Below, piece by piece: positions 14,531 to 22,183 of a stretch of DNA of 22,870 nt. The first letter of the stretch is position 1; each line of letters starts with the position of its first letter. Source of the DNA: JAIVHA01 sp965367295 (GTDB taxonomy: Bacteria; Pseudomonadota; Gammaproteobacteria; DSM-19610); NCBI GenBank assembly GCA_965367295.1, contig CBDUHN010000048.1:1-22870 (forward strand), given 5' to 3'. A program made the position numbers and the translations under genes. A model generated the notes under the pieces. It did no database searches. It saw nothing but the letters and a program-made list of their open reading frames with translations, and was not told where the DNA came from.

Positions 14531-16012
14531 CTACAGATGCAGGACTTTCATCGATGGTTCGTTCCTGGCGGGATCGTCGTGGAAGCCGGCCACCAGCAAC
14601 ACATCATGCCCAACCTTGCCGAGATGACAGCATTCAGCAATATGATGGCACATGGTGCGCCAATCATGGATTTCCTCTTCCGTGGACTGTACCGGCACGA
14701 TACCCCAGTGCAGTGCCATGCAGCGACATACCGCGGCATCCGCACAAACTCCCACCGTGGGGGAAAGCGGCCGATGAGCAGCGATGATGCGTGCGGTAGT
14801 ACCGGTACGGGTGGGCACCATGATGGCCTCGATTTCAAGATCCCTGGTCAGCTGCATCACCGCGTGGGCCATGGATTCCCGCAGGAAATGGGCCTTGCTG
14901 GCTCGACCGGTAATGGCTTCGGCGGCGAACTGCCCGATCTCCCACTGATGCCGTTCCACCTCGCGCAGCACCCGGTCCATGGTTTCCACCGCCTGCAGCG
15001 GATACTGGCCAGCCGCCGTTTCGCCGGAGAGCATTACGGCATCGGCGCTGATCATGGCGGCATTGGCCACATCGCCCACCTCGGCACGGGTCGCCGTGGG
15101 CTGTTCGATCATTGATTCCAGCATCTGGGTGGCGACGATCACCGGCACTGACTGCTGGCGTGCCTTTTCAACCAGTTCACGCTGAATCAGCGGTACCCGC
15201 TCCGCCGGCAGTTCGATGCCCAGATCACCGCGGGCGATCATGATGCCGTAGGAGTGCAGCAGAATCTCGTCGATATTGGCAACCGCCTCCGGGCGTTCGA
15301 TCTTGCTGATCACCGGAATGCACCTGCCCTGCGCCTTCAGAAATCGATTCAGACGTTTGATGTCGGCGGCGTCACGCACAAAACTCAGGGCTACGAAGTC
15401 AACTCCCATCTCCACAGCCAGTGCGGCATCTTCCTTGTCCTTGGCGGTGAACGCCGGGGCGGATACCCGGGTATCCGGCAGGTTCATACCCTTGTGATTG
15501 GACAAGCGGCCGCCGTGAATCACCTTGCAATGGATATCACGCCCCTGCACCGATCTTACACGCAATTCGAGTTTGCCATCATCCAGCAGGATACGATCCC
15601 CCTTGTGGACATCCTTGTGCAACTGCCGGTACTGGGAATGAATCAATCCATCCTTGCCGGTAACCGCACGCGTGGTGAGGATCAGGTTCTTACCGTCACG
15701 CAGCTGGATGGCATCCGTTTCGAATTTTCCCACCCGCAGTTTCGGTCCGCACAAATCCATGAGAATAGCCACGTGCCGGCCGAGCCGCGCGGCGATCTCG
15801 CGGATCCGGGTGACCGCCTGGCGATGACTGTCGTGGCTGCCGTGGGACATGTTAAGGCGAATCAGATTCACCCCGGCGCGCAGCAGCTTTTCGATCATCA
15901 CCGGCGATTCACAAGCCGGTCCGAGAGTGGCGATGATCTTGGTGCGCCGCCAGTGCAGCGCCAGTTCCTTCCCTTCCAGGATGGTGACCCGCGCCTGCTT
16001 GCCTTTAGCCAT
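14531..16012 (-). CDS. pyk: Pyruvate kinase
   Basis: This enzyme converts phosphoenolpyruvate and ADP to pyruvate and ATP. The 493 residues contain RRTKIIATLGPA (22-33), RLNMSHG (52-58), MDLCGPKLRVG (85-95), the catalytic lysine motif ISKIERPEA (K237), the metal and substrate loop IARGDLGIELP (259-269) and VIVATQMLESM (T295). A B domain lies at about 92-190 and an allosteric C-terminal domain follows about residue 345. The ATG at 16012 has GGGAG upstream. The sequence carries an unusual Cys cluster late in the C domain (VCADAAVCRCM). Malate and pyruvate metabolism link it loosely to the Mqo-like gene downstream. Confidence 0.95.
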   Translation of the reverse strand: MAKGKQARVTILEGKELALHWRRTKIIATLGPACESPVMIEKLLRAGVNLIRLNMSHGSHDSHRQAVTRIREIAARLGRHVAILMDLCGPKLRVGKFETDAIQLRDGKNLILTTRAVTGKDGLIHSQYRQLHKDVHKGDRILLDDGKLELRVRSVQGRDIHCKVIHGGRLSNHKGMNLPDTRVSAPAFTAKDKEDAALAVEMGVDFVALSFVRDAADIKRLNRFLKAQGRCIPVISKIERPEAVANIDEILLHSYGIMIARGDLGIELPAERVPLIQRELVEKARQQSVPVIVATQMLESMIEQPTATRAEVGDVANAAMISADAVMLSGETAAGQYPLQAVETMDRVLREVERHQWEIGQFAAEAITGRASKAHFLRESMAHAVMQLTRDLEIEAIMVPTRTGTTARIIAAHRPLSPTVGVCADAAVCRCMALHWGIVPVQSTEEEIHDWRTMCHHIAECCHLGKVGHDVLLVAGFHDDPARNEPSMKVLHL

Positions 16013-16145
16013 GTAGTGCTCCCGTCATGCGGTGAAAATCGATGGGGGGACATCATACACCAGGGCACAAAGTGACCGGCAGCGGTTTGCTGGCATCAGG
16101 TGAAAAAAAGCGGATTACATGGAGGCGATACCGTGAACACCCGGG
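16013..16145. other. Intergenic region upstream of pyk
   Basis: This 133-base gap separates the end of the ankyrin gene from pyk (both minus strand) and should hold the pyk promoter. On the minus strand a GC-T7-C run occurs about 45 nt after the ankyrin stop (complement of 16102-16111), but I could not find a stable stem directly before it, so I do not call a terminator. Confidence 0.35.
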
Positions 16146-18122
16146 CTAGCGTTTGTCATTCCATAACAGCCAACCCATCTCGGAGGTGGATTCGGCCAGT
16201 TGACGGCTGATGGCCTGGTATCCCGCCATGGCCGCCAGCTGCTCCGCACGTTGCCCCTGCTGGTTGCGCAGGCGCGGATCGGCGCCCTGTGCCAGCAGCT
16301 GTTCCACGAGCGCTGCATGGCCCCGTTGCGCGGCATGCATCAGCGCCGTGTTGCCACCATGGTCGCGACGATTGGGGTCACCTCCCTGCTCCAGCAGGAG
16401 TGAACTCATAGACATATCGCCGTTATCTGCCGCCAGCATCAATGCCGTGGTACCGGAACGGCTGGTGGCATTGACATCCGCATGCTGCAGCAACAGTATG
16501 CGGGCCACCGCGCGATGGCCACCGGCCACGGCACGCAGCAGCGAAGTCTGCCCCAGGGCATCGGCCGCATCCACCTGCGCGCCGTGATGCAGCAGCATTT
16601 CGCTCGCTTCGATCTGTCCAGCATCGGCGGCATACCAGAGTGCCGTGCGCCCTTCCCCGTCCTTGCGATTCGGATCGGCGCCCAGGCCAAGCAAGCGTTC
16701 CAGCAATGCCTCTGCACCCTGACGGGCGGCGAGCAACAGGGCGCTGCCGCCGGTATCGGAATCAATATCCACATCCACACCGGCCTCTAGCAACAGCATC
16801 GCCACCGCGTCGCGTCCACTCCGTACCGCCTCCATCAATGGCGTCTGGCCATCCTCATTGACGACATTCGGGTCGGCTCCAGCCTGGATCAACTGCTTCA
16901 CCATGGCCGGGTGCCCGGCCTCCGCGGCCAGCCACAGGGCGGTTCTTCCCTGGCGGTCCTGCAGGTTCACGCGCGCACCGGCGTGCAGCAACTGCCAGAC
17001 GATCGAGGTATGCCCGCGCCAGGCCGCGCGGGCCAGCGCACTAAGACCTTCTCCGTCACGTGCATTGATATCCACCTGCTGCGCCAGCAGCGCCTTTACC
17101 CGTTCCTGCTGGCCACGCCAGGCCGCGGCTACCAGCGGCGGCCAGTTCGCATAGGCATCATCCCGCTCGTCAGCGACTGGTGAAGAAGCTTCGGTACGGG
17201 AGCCGATTCCTGTCTCGGCGCCCTGCTTTTGCAGCAGGCTCCGAAGCGTCTTGTCCCCGCGTTGCAAGGCAATATCCAGCGGGGTTTCACCTTCGCGGTT
17301 CCGGCCATTGAGCAATCCTGGTTTGGCCAGCAGCAGCTTCACCAACTCCGGGTCCTGTTTCTGGACGGCGATGTGCAAGGCCTGATTGCCACTGCGATCC
17401 ACCGCGCGGGTATTGGCACCCGCTGCCAGTAACTGTTTGACCACCGCCCTGTGCTGCTTGCGCACCGCGATCAGCAACGGGGTGTCCTGATAGGCATCCG
17501 CCTGCTGTACGTCGGCCTGTTGCTGGATCAGATACCGGACCATGTCCTGTTGCCCCGATGCGGCCGCCTCCCAAAGCGCCGTGCGACCATGGGTATCACG
17601 GTGATCCACACTCACCCCCTGTGCCTGCAGGGCCTTCACGGTATCGAGATCCCCCTTGCGGGCTGCCTGCAGCCATGCTTCGCCGGCATGTTCATCCGCC
17701 ACCGGCTGCACCATTGATGCCTGCAATTTCCTCTGCGCCTGGGTGTGACCGGATGCGGCCGCCTTCTCGAACCACTGCCGGGCCTGGTCCGGATCCGCCA
17801 CAACCCCCCAGCCATTTTCATACATAACACCCAGGTTGTACTGGGCCTTGCCATGTCCCTGCCGGGCGGACAGTGCCAGCCAGTGCACCGCCTGTTCATG
17901 ATCCTTTTCTACACCCCGGCCGGATCGGTACAAGGCCGCCAGCTGGTATTGGGCCTCGGCATCGCCACCCTTCGCCAGCGGCTGCAGCAAGTGTGCCGCC
18001 TGCGCATAATCACGCACCCGGACCGCCGCTTGCACGGCATCCAGGTCCGCCGTGAAGCCCGCTAACGGGAGCAGTGCGCAAGCACACAGCAGTAACATCC
18101 GCAGCAGGTCAGGCCGTCCCAT
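16146..18122 (-). CDS. Exported Sel1-repeat and ankyrin-repeat protein
   Basis: The 658-residue product has a signal peptide (about 8-24, LRMLLLCACALLPLAGFTA). About three Sel1-like helical repeats follow (residues 25-135, with GDAEAQYQLAALYRSGRGV and GHGKAQYNLGVMYENGWGV), then roughly 15 ankyrin repeats to the C-terminus (units such as GRTALWLAAEAGHPAMVKQL). It is therefore a periplasmic or envelope protein-binding scaffold; the partner is unknown. The ATG at 18122 overlaps the end of the flavoprotein gene by 14 nt and has GGTGGAG upstream; an ATG at 18098 would also keep the signal peptide. The overlap suggests co-transcription with the flavoprotein. A break between repeats near residues 305-325 (GSRTEASSPVADERDD) divides the ankyrins into two blocks. 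Confidence 0.85.
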   Translation of the reverse strand: MGRPDLLRMLLLCACALLPLAGFTADLDAVQAAVRVRDYAQAAHLLQPLAKGGDAEAQYQLAALYRSGRGVEKDHEQAVHWLALSARQGHGKAQYNLGVMYENGWGVVADPDQARQWFEKAAASGHTQAQRKLQASMVQPVADEHAGEAWLQAARKGDLDTVKALQAQGVSVDHRDTHGRTALWEAAASGQQDMVRYLIQQQADVQQADAYQDTPLLIAVRKQHRAVVKQLLAAGANTRAVDRSGNQALHIAVQKQDPELVKLLLAKPGLLNGRNREGETPLDIALQRGDKTLRSLLQKQGAETGIGSRTEASSPVADERDDAYANWPPLVAAAWRGQQERVKALLAQQVDINARDGEGLSALARAAWRGHTSIVWQLLHAGARVNLQDRQGRTALWLAAEAGHPAMVKQLIQAGADPNVVNEDGQTPLMEAVRSGRDAVAMLLLEAGVDVDIDSDTGGSALLLAARQGAEALLERLLGLGADPNRKDGEGRTALWYAADAGQIEASEMLLHHGAQVDAADALGQTSLLRAVAGGHRAVARILLLQHADVNATSRSGTTALMLAADNGDMSMSSLLLEQGGDPNRRDHGGNTALMHAAQRGHAALVEQLLAQGADPRLRNQQGQRAEQLAAMAGYQAISRQLAESTSEMGWLLWNDKR

Positions 18123-19419
18123 ATTTGGTCTCCACCTCGATGCCGATCTGTTTAAGGAACGGTGTCGGCAGTACACCGCCGGCTGACACGATCACCGCGT
18201 CGTTGACCAGCTCGATCATCTGCCCCTCCTGCTCGATCAATACCCGGTCATCCAGAATTTCTTTCACATTGGAATTGAACAGTACCTGCAGGCGACCATC
18301 CGCTTCGGCGGCCGTCACCTTGTTCCGGTTTTTTTCCTTGGCCCGGGAAAATGCGCCGGAACGGTAGGATAGTGTGACGGTCGTGCCATCCTGTTCAGCG
18401 ATACTGGTGGCGGCTTCCAGCGCACTGTCACCGCCGCCGACCACCAGCACATGCCGTCCCCGGTACTGTTCCGCGTCAATCAGTCGATACACCACCTTGT
18501 TGCGTTCCTCGCCGGGCACACCGAGCTTGCGCGGGCTGCCGCGACGGCCAATGGCCAGCAGTACGGTGCGGCTGCGGTATTCCCCCTGCGCCGTCCTGAT
18601 CAGGAAATCCTCATGTTCGGCCTGAATATCCTGCACGGCCTCCTGGAAACGGATCTGCAGGCCGGTGTCGCGTACCACGCCCTCCCAGAACTCCAGCAGC
18701 GCTTCCTTGGTGGTCTCGGTGAATTTTACCTTACCGACCATCGGCAACTGCACCGGGGCGGTCATCACCAGCTTGCCGCGTGGGAAATGCGCCACCGTAC
18801 CCCCGAGGGATTCCTGTTCCAGGGTGACGAAGTTGAGCCCCTTCTCCATGGCGCCCAGCGAAGCGCTGATTCCCGCGGGGCCGGCCCCGATGATCACCAC
18901 ATCCAGCCGATCACGCGGCGTCTTGCCGAGTTGCCGGTATATGGACTCGATGGCCTGGCGGCCCTGCTCCACTGCATTGCGGATCAGCCCCATGCCGCCC
19001 AGTTCCCCGGCGATGAACAGTCCGGGCACATTGGTTTCGAAATTGGGCTGGACGTGAGGGATATCGACACCGCGCTTTTCAGTGCCGAACACGAGACTGA
19101 TGGCGTCCATGGGACAGGCGGCCTTACAGGCGCCATGGCCAATGCAGTGGCTCGGATTGACCAGCATGGCCTTGCCACTGATCACCCCGAGCACCTGCCC
19201 TTCCGGGCAGGCGGCGGCACAGGATCCACATCCGACGCACTTGTCGGGATCGATATGCGGATGCAGGGAGGCCGGTTCCGCCAGCCCGGAAAGCGCCGTT
19301 TCCAGCTGGGCGCGATGACTCTTGCGGTGCAGACCACCGCGCTGGAAGGCCACCAGCCCCATCAGTAACAGGGCTGGCCCCCCGTACAGTATCCATCCCC
19401 ACAAATCGGATATATCCAT
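18109..19419 (-). CDS. Membrane-anchored 2x[4Fe-4S] ferredoxin-flavoprotein oxidoreductase (thioredoxin reductase-like fold)
   Basis: The 436-residue protein begins with one transmembrane helix (about 9-26). Two ferredoxin motifs follow, C61-x2-C-x2-C-x3-CP71 and C92-x2-H95-x2-C98-x3-CP102, the second having His where Cys is usual. Next comes TNVPGLFIAGELGGMG with NAVEQG (129-152), then an FAD Rossmann motif VVIIGAGPAGISA (174-186), an NAD(P) motif VLVVGGGDSALEAA (about 310-323), and AVIVSAGGVLPT near the end. The TNVPG segment is normally C-terminal to both nucleotide domains, so the fold looks circularly permuted. No redox CxxC of true thioredoxin reductase is visible. I infer NAD(P)H oxidation on the cytoplasmic face with transfer via Fe-S to a membrane partner. 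The gene diverges from a cytochrome b and multihaem cytochrome operon. No clear Shine-Dalgarno sequence precedes the ATG. Confidence 0.85.
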   Translation of the reverse strand: MDISDLWGWILYGGPALLLMGLVAFQRGGLHRKSHRAQLETALSGLAEPASLHPHIDPDKCVGCGSCAAACPEGQVLGVISGKAMLVNPSHCIGHGACKAACPMDAISLVFGTEKRGVDIPHVQPNFETNVPGLFIAGELGGMGLIRNAVEQGRQAIESIYRQLGKTPRDRLDVVIIGAGPAGISASLGAMEKGLNFVTLEQESLGGTVAHFPRGKLVMTAPVQLPMVGKVKFTETTKEALLEFWEGVVRDTGLQIRFQEAVQDIQAEHEDFLIRTAQGEYRSRTVLLAIGRRGSPRKLGVPGEERNKVVYRLIDAEQYRGRHVLVVGGGDSALEAATSIAEQDGTTVTLSYRSGAFSRAKEKNRNKVTAAEADGRLQVLFNSNVKEILDDRVLIEQEGQMIELVNDAVIVSAGGVLPTPFLKQIGIEVETKYGTA

Positions 19420-19507
19420 TTTTATTCAATCACTTGTGCTGGTTATCCCGAATAGCGGCAGGCTGACTACGGGAATTGATAGCCGTTTCTCGGTTTTTTC
19501 AGAAGTT

Positions 19508-19536
19508 GTGACACCCTTCCTATTTTGGGATATTAT
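19508..19536 (+). promoter_or_regulatory. Predicted sigma-70-type promoter for the cytochrome operon
   Basis: GTGACA (19508-19513) and TATTAT (19531-19536) each match five of six consensus bases and are separated by 17 bp, the optimal spacing. Transcription would start near 19543, about 130 nt before the cytochrome b GTG. This is a by-eye prediction. Confidence 0.6.
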
Positions 19537-19543
19537 TCCCAAA
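19524..19543. promoter_or_regulatory. Perfect inverted repeat over the -10 box (candidate operator)
   Basis: The arms TTTGGGA (19524-19530) and TCCCAAA (19537-19543) are perfectly complementary and enclose the predicted -10 hexamer TATTAT. A dimeric repressor bound here would block the promoter. I do not recognise the motif as a standard FNR, Fur, IscR or NsrR box. No regulator gene lies in the window. Confidence 0.55.
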
Positions 19544-19581
19544 TAATATACTCCCAGGGACGTTAAGGTTAGTAGATAAGC

Positions 19582-19677
19582 ATGCCGAAAGAGCATCAGA
19601 ACATGGATAACGGGGTAACCGGAGTGAACAACAACACGTTTTTGAAACCTGGTACGCAAGGGGAAATGGGCAGGTGA
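19582..19677 (+). CDS. Possible 31-residue leader ORF before the cytochrome b gene
   Basis: An ATG at 19582 opens a 31-codon frame ending in a TGA that overlaps the GTG start of the cytochrome b gene by 4 nt (GTGA). The peptide is polar (Asn/Gly-rich, with NMDNGVTGVNNNT) and shows no domain. AAGG lies rather far upstream, so initiation is uncertain; an internal ATG at 19603 is another start. If translated, it could couple ribosomes to the GTG start of the downstream gene. It may be a chance frame. Confidence 0.35.
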   Translation: MPKEHQNMDNGVTGVNNNTFLKPGTQGEMGR

Positions 19678-20594
19678 TCGCTTCCGATGCCTCCGCAACG
19701 GGCCTGAGCGAAATACCACGGCAGGAAACTGCCGTACCCGGCGCTGCGCAGCAGATCAACCGGCTGGTGGAGCGCTATCGACCACGCCTGGCCGGTTTCA
19801 GCATCCTGCTCGGCTACCTGCTGGTGATGTTTCTCATCCTGCGTGGCTGGCAACATCGCCAGCAACCGTTCCTCAGCCCCGAATCCGGGCTCGGCTATGC
19901 CCTCGGGATCACCGGCGGCAGCATGATGCTGTTGCTGCTGCTCTACCCGCTGCGCAAACGCATCCGCCTGTTGGGCCGGATCGGCCGGGTGCAACACTGG
20001 TTTCGCATTCACATGCTGCTGGGGGTACTGGGTCCGGTGTGTATCCTGTTCCACTGCAGCTTCCAGTTCGGTTCCCTGAACAGCAACGTAGCCCTTATCT
20101 GCATGGTGCTGGTGGCCAGTAGCGGTCTGGTGGGGCGCTACTTCTACGCCAAGATCCATCATGGCCTGTATGGCCAGAAAGCCTCACTGGCGGAATTGCG
20201 CAGCGATGCCGCGCTATTGCAGCGTGATCTCGACGGAAAACTTCAGCAACTCCCCGCCCTGCTGGCGCTGCTTACGGGCTTTGAAACCCGCGCCATCGAG
20301 CCGCCGGCAAGCCTCCTGCACGGCATGTGGCGCTACCTGACCCTGGGCCCCTATACCTGGTGGTGCTATCTGCGCATACGCCGGCTGATCCGGCGCGAAT
20401 GGAGCGATATGGATATCGAACTGCGCAAGCGGCTGAATCGCCAACTGGGCGCCCGGCTGGCCAGTATTCGCAAGCTCACGGAATTTCATTTTTACGAACG
20501 CCTGTTCGCACTCTGGCATGTACTACACGTACCGCTGTTCATCATGCTGGTGATCTCCGGCATCGTGCATGTATTTGCTGTTCACATGTATTAA
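19674..20594 (+). CDS. Predicted bis-haem cytochrome b-type membrane protein
   Basis: The 306-residue product has about five transmembrane helices (39-58, 75-95, 112-130, 137-157, 279-302) and a charged cytoplasmic-type loop at about 160-275. Two helices each carry a pair of histidines exactly 13 residues apart: H113/H127 and H285/H299. H-X13-H pairs on two helices are the haem-ligand arrangement of ferric reductase/NADPH oxidase type cytochromes, so two stacked b haems crossing the membrane are inferred. It starts with GTG; AAGGGG about 10 nt upstream supports this, and no other start exists upstream before an in-frame stop. It precedes two multihaem cytochrome genes and diverges from a Fe-S flavoprotein, which suggests that it moves electrons across the inner membrane between them. 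Confidence 0.8.
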   Translation: MIASDASATGLSEIPRQETAVPGAAQQINRLVERYRPRLAGFSILLGYLLVMFLILRGWQHRQQPFLSPESGLGYALGITGGSMMLLLLLYPLRKRIRLLGRIGRVQHWFRIHMLLGVLGPVCILFHCSFQFGSLNSNVALICMVLVASSGLVGRYFYAKIHHGLYGQKASLAELRSDAALLQRDLDGKLQQLPALLALLTGFETRAIEPPASLLHGMWRYLTLGPYTWWCYLRIRRLIRREWSDMDIELRKRLNRQLGARLASIRKLTEFHFYERLFALWHVLHVPLFIMLVISGIVHVFAVHMY

Positions 20595-20614
20595 GACGTA
20601 CGGGCGCACAGGGA

Positions 20615-22183
20615 ATGAATACACGTGGAGCGGCACTACTGATCATGATGATTACATTGAACCTGCTCATGAACACCGACAGCCATGCTGCCAGCTGGGA
20701 AACCCTCATGATGCCCGGCAAGGTGGTCGGTTCACATGCGGAATATGAAACCGAGTGCAAACGCTGCCACAACCGTTTCGACAAGCAGGCGCAAACCCGG
20801 CTCTGCCTGGATTGCCACGACAAGGTGGATCTGGATCTACAGGAAAAACAGGGATATCACGGCCGCAATCCCAGCGTTGCCCGACAGGAATGCAAAAGCT
20901 GCCACACCGAACACCAGGGTCGTGATGCCGATATCATGCCACTGAACGCGGAGGTATTTGACCACAGCCTGACGGATTTCAGCCTCAAAGGTGCCCACCA
21001 GCGCAGCAGCTGTCTGCAGTGTCATTCCGCAGACAAACAGTACCGGGAAGCGCCCCACGAATGCATCGACTGCCACAAGAAGGACGATGCCCATAATGGA
21101 AAACTGGGCAAGGCCTGTGCCGATTGCCATAACCCACAGCGCTGGGACGATACCCGCTTCGATCATGGCAAGACCGATTTCAAATTACTGGGGAAGCACG
21201 AACAGGTAGCCTGCAACGGCTGCCACCTCCAGCAACACTATAAAGACACTTCCAAGGAATGTGTGGCCTGTCACCGCAGCAATGACGTACACCGGGGACG
21301 CAATGGTGATGATTGCGCCGCATGTCACAACAGCGAACGCTGGGACCACAGCCGTTTTGACCATGACCGGGATACGGATTTCCGCCTCAAGGGACAGCAC
21401 CGGGATGCCAGCTGCGAATCCTGTCATCGTGAGCCGGTCGAGAAAAAGCAACCACCCACCGATTGCATCGGCTGTCACCGAACCGATGACGAACACCAGG
21501 GACGTTTCGGAAAACAATGCGCCGATTGCCACCAGGAGACGGACTGGAGCCGGGTCCGCTTCGATCATGACCGGCAAACCGACTTCCCCCTGCATGGCCA
21601 GCACAAGCAGCAGCCCTGCCTCGCCTGCCACAAAGGGACTCTTCAGGATGAATCCCTGACCGCTGAGTGTATCGACTGTCATCGCGCCGATGATGTGCAT
21701 GGCGGACAACAGGGTGAACAGTGTAGTCGCTGCCACCAGGAAAGTAGCTGGGGTGACAGCATCGCCTTTGATCATGATCTGTCAAAATTCCCGCTGATCG
21801 GGCTGCATGCCAGCACACCGTGTGAAGAATGTCATATTAGCGCCCGCTTTCAGGATGCGCCGAAGGCCTGCATCGATTGCCACAGGGAAGACGACCCGCA
21901 CAAGGCCTCACTGGGAACGGATTGCGCCCTCTGTCACACCCCGAATGCCTGGTCTCTGTGGCGCTTCGATCATAACCGGCAGACCGACTTCACACTTGAC
22001 GGTGCCCATGAAAACCTGAGTTGCGACGGTTGCCACCGTACCCCGCTTTCCCAGCATGCCCGTGTCGCCAGCGATTGCCACGGTTGCCATCAACAGGACG
22101 ATACCCACCACGGCAGCTTTGGTCGCCGCTGCGAGCGCTGTCATACCACAGGATCCTTTTCGGACGTGAGGCTTGCCCAATGA
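20615..22183 (+). CDS. 21-haem periplasmic/extracellular c-type cytochrome
   Basis: The 522-residue protein has an N-terminal signal peptide (about 5-25, cleavage likely near SHAAS) and 21 CxxCH haem-attachment motifs. They fall in seven triads. The first (C48, C64, C93) is irregular. The next six begin at C133, C200, C267, C335, C403 and C470, a period of 67-68 residues. Each module follows the pattern FDH-x3-TDF-x-L-x-G-x-H, CxxCH, CxxCH-x2-DD-x-H-x-G, CxxCH-x4-W. Extra conserved His residues (FDH, GxH, DDxH) could serve as distal ligands. This suggests a linear haem wire. The ATG at 20615 has AGGG unusually close (one base spacing), and an ATG at 20645 is possible. It follows the cytochrome b gene by 20 nt, and its stop overlaps the next gene by ATGA. 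Confidence 0.93.
   Translation: MNTRGAALLIMMITLNLLMNTDSHAASWETLMMPGKVVGSHAEYETECKRCHNRFDKQAQTRLCLDCHDKVDLDLQEKQGYHGRNPSVARQECKSCHTEHQGRDADIMPLNAEVFDHSLTDFSLKGAHQRSSCLQCHSADKQYREAPHECIDCHKKDDAHNGKLGKACADCHNPQRWDDTRFDHGKTDFKLLGKHEQVACNGCHLQQHYKDTSKECVACHRSNDVHRGRNGDDCAACHNSERWDHSRFDHDRDTDFRLKGQHRDASCESCHREPVEKKQPPTDCIGCHRTDDEHQGRFGKQCADCHQETDWSRVRFDHDRQTDFPLHGQHKQQPCLACHKGTLQDESLTAECIDCHRADDVHGGQQGEQCSRCHQESSWGDSIAFDHDLSKFPLIGLHASTPCEECHISARFQDAPKACIDCHREDDPHKASLGTDCALCHTPNAWSLWRFDHNRQTDFTLDGAHENLSCDGCHRTPLSQHARVASDCHGCHQQDDTHHGSFGRRCERCHTTGSFSDVRLAQ

Larger units (their letters stand above)
19420..19673. promoter_or_regulatory. Divergent regulatory region between flavoprotein and cytochrome operon
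   Basis: This 254-base, A+T-rich region separates the divergent flavoprotein and cytochrome genes. It contains a strong plus-strand sigma-70-like promoter, an inverted repeat over its -10, and a 31-codon leader ORF, each listed separately. A matching minus-strand promoter is less clear; TATTAT and TAATAT boxes occur around 19530-19552 on that strand but without a good -35. Confidence 0.6.

Noticed and set aside
15254..16075. 273-codon plus-strand frame opposite pyk
   Set aside because: The pyruvate kinase on the other strand has all catalytic motifs; this frame has none.
16100..16135. Terminator after the ankyrin-repeat gene on the minus strand
   Set aside because: A T7 run is present but no stable G/C stem directly precedes it.
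18451..19368. 305-codon plus-strand frame opposite the flavoprotein
   Set aside because: It is a shadow frame; the minus strand has ferredoxin and Rossmann motifs.
20327..20614. N-terminal extension of the 21-haem cytochrome frame into the cytochrome b gene
   Set aside because: The extension is Arg/Pro-rich out-of-frame sequence of the upstream gene, while a signal peptide begins at the ATG at 20615.
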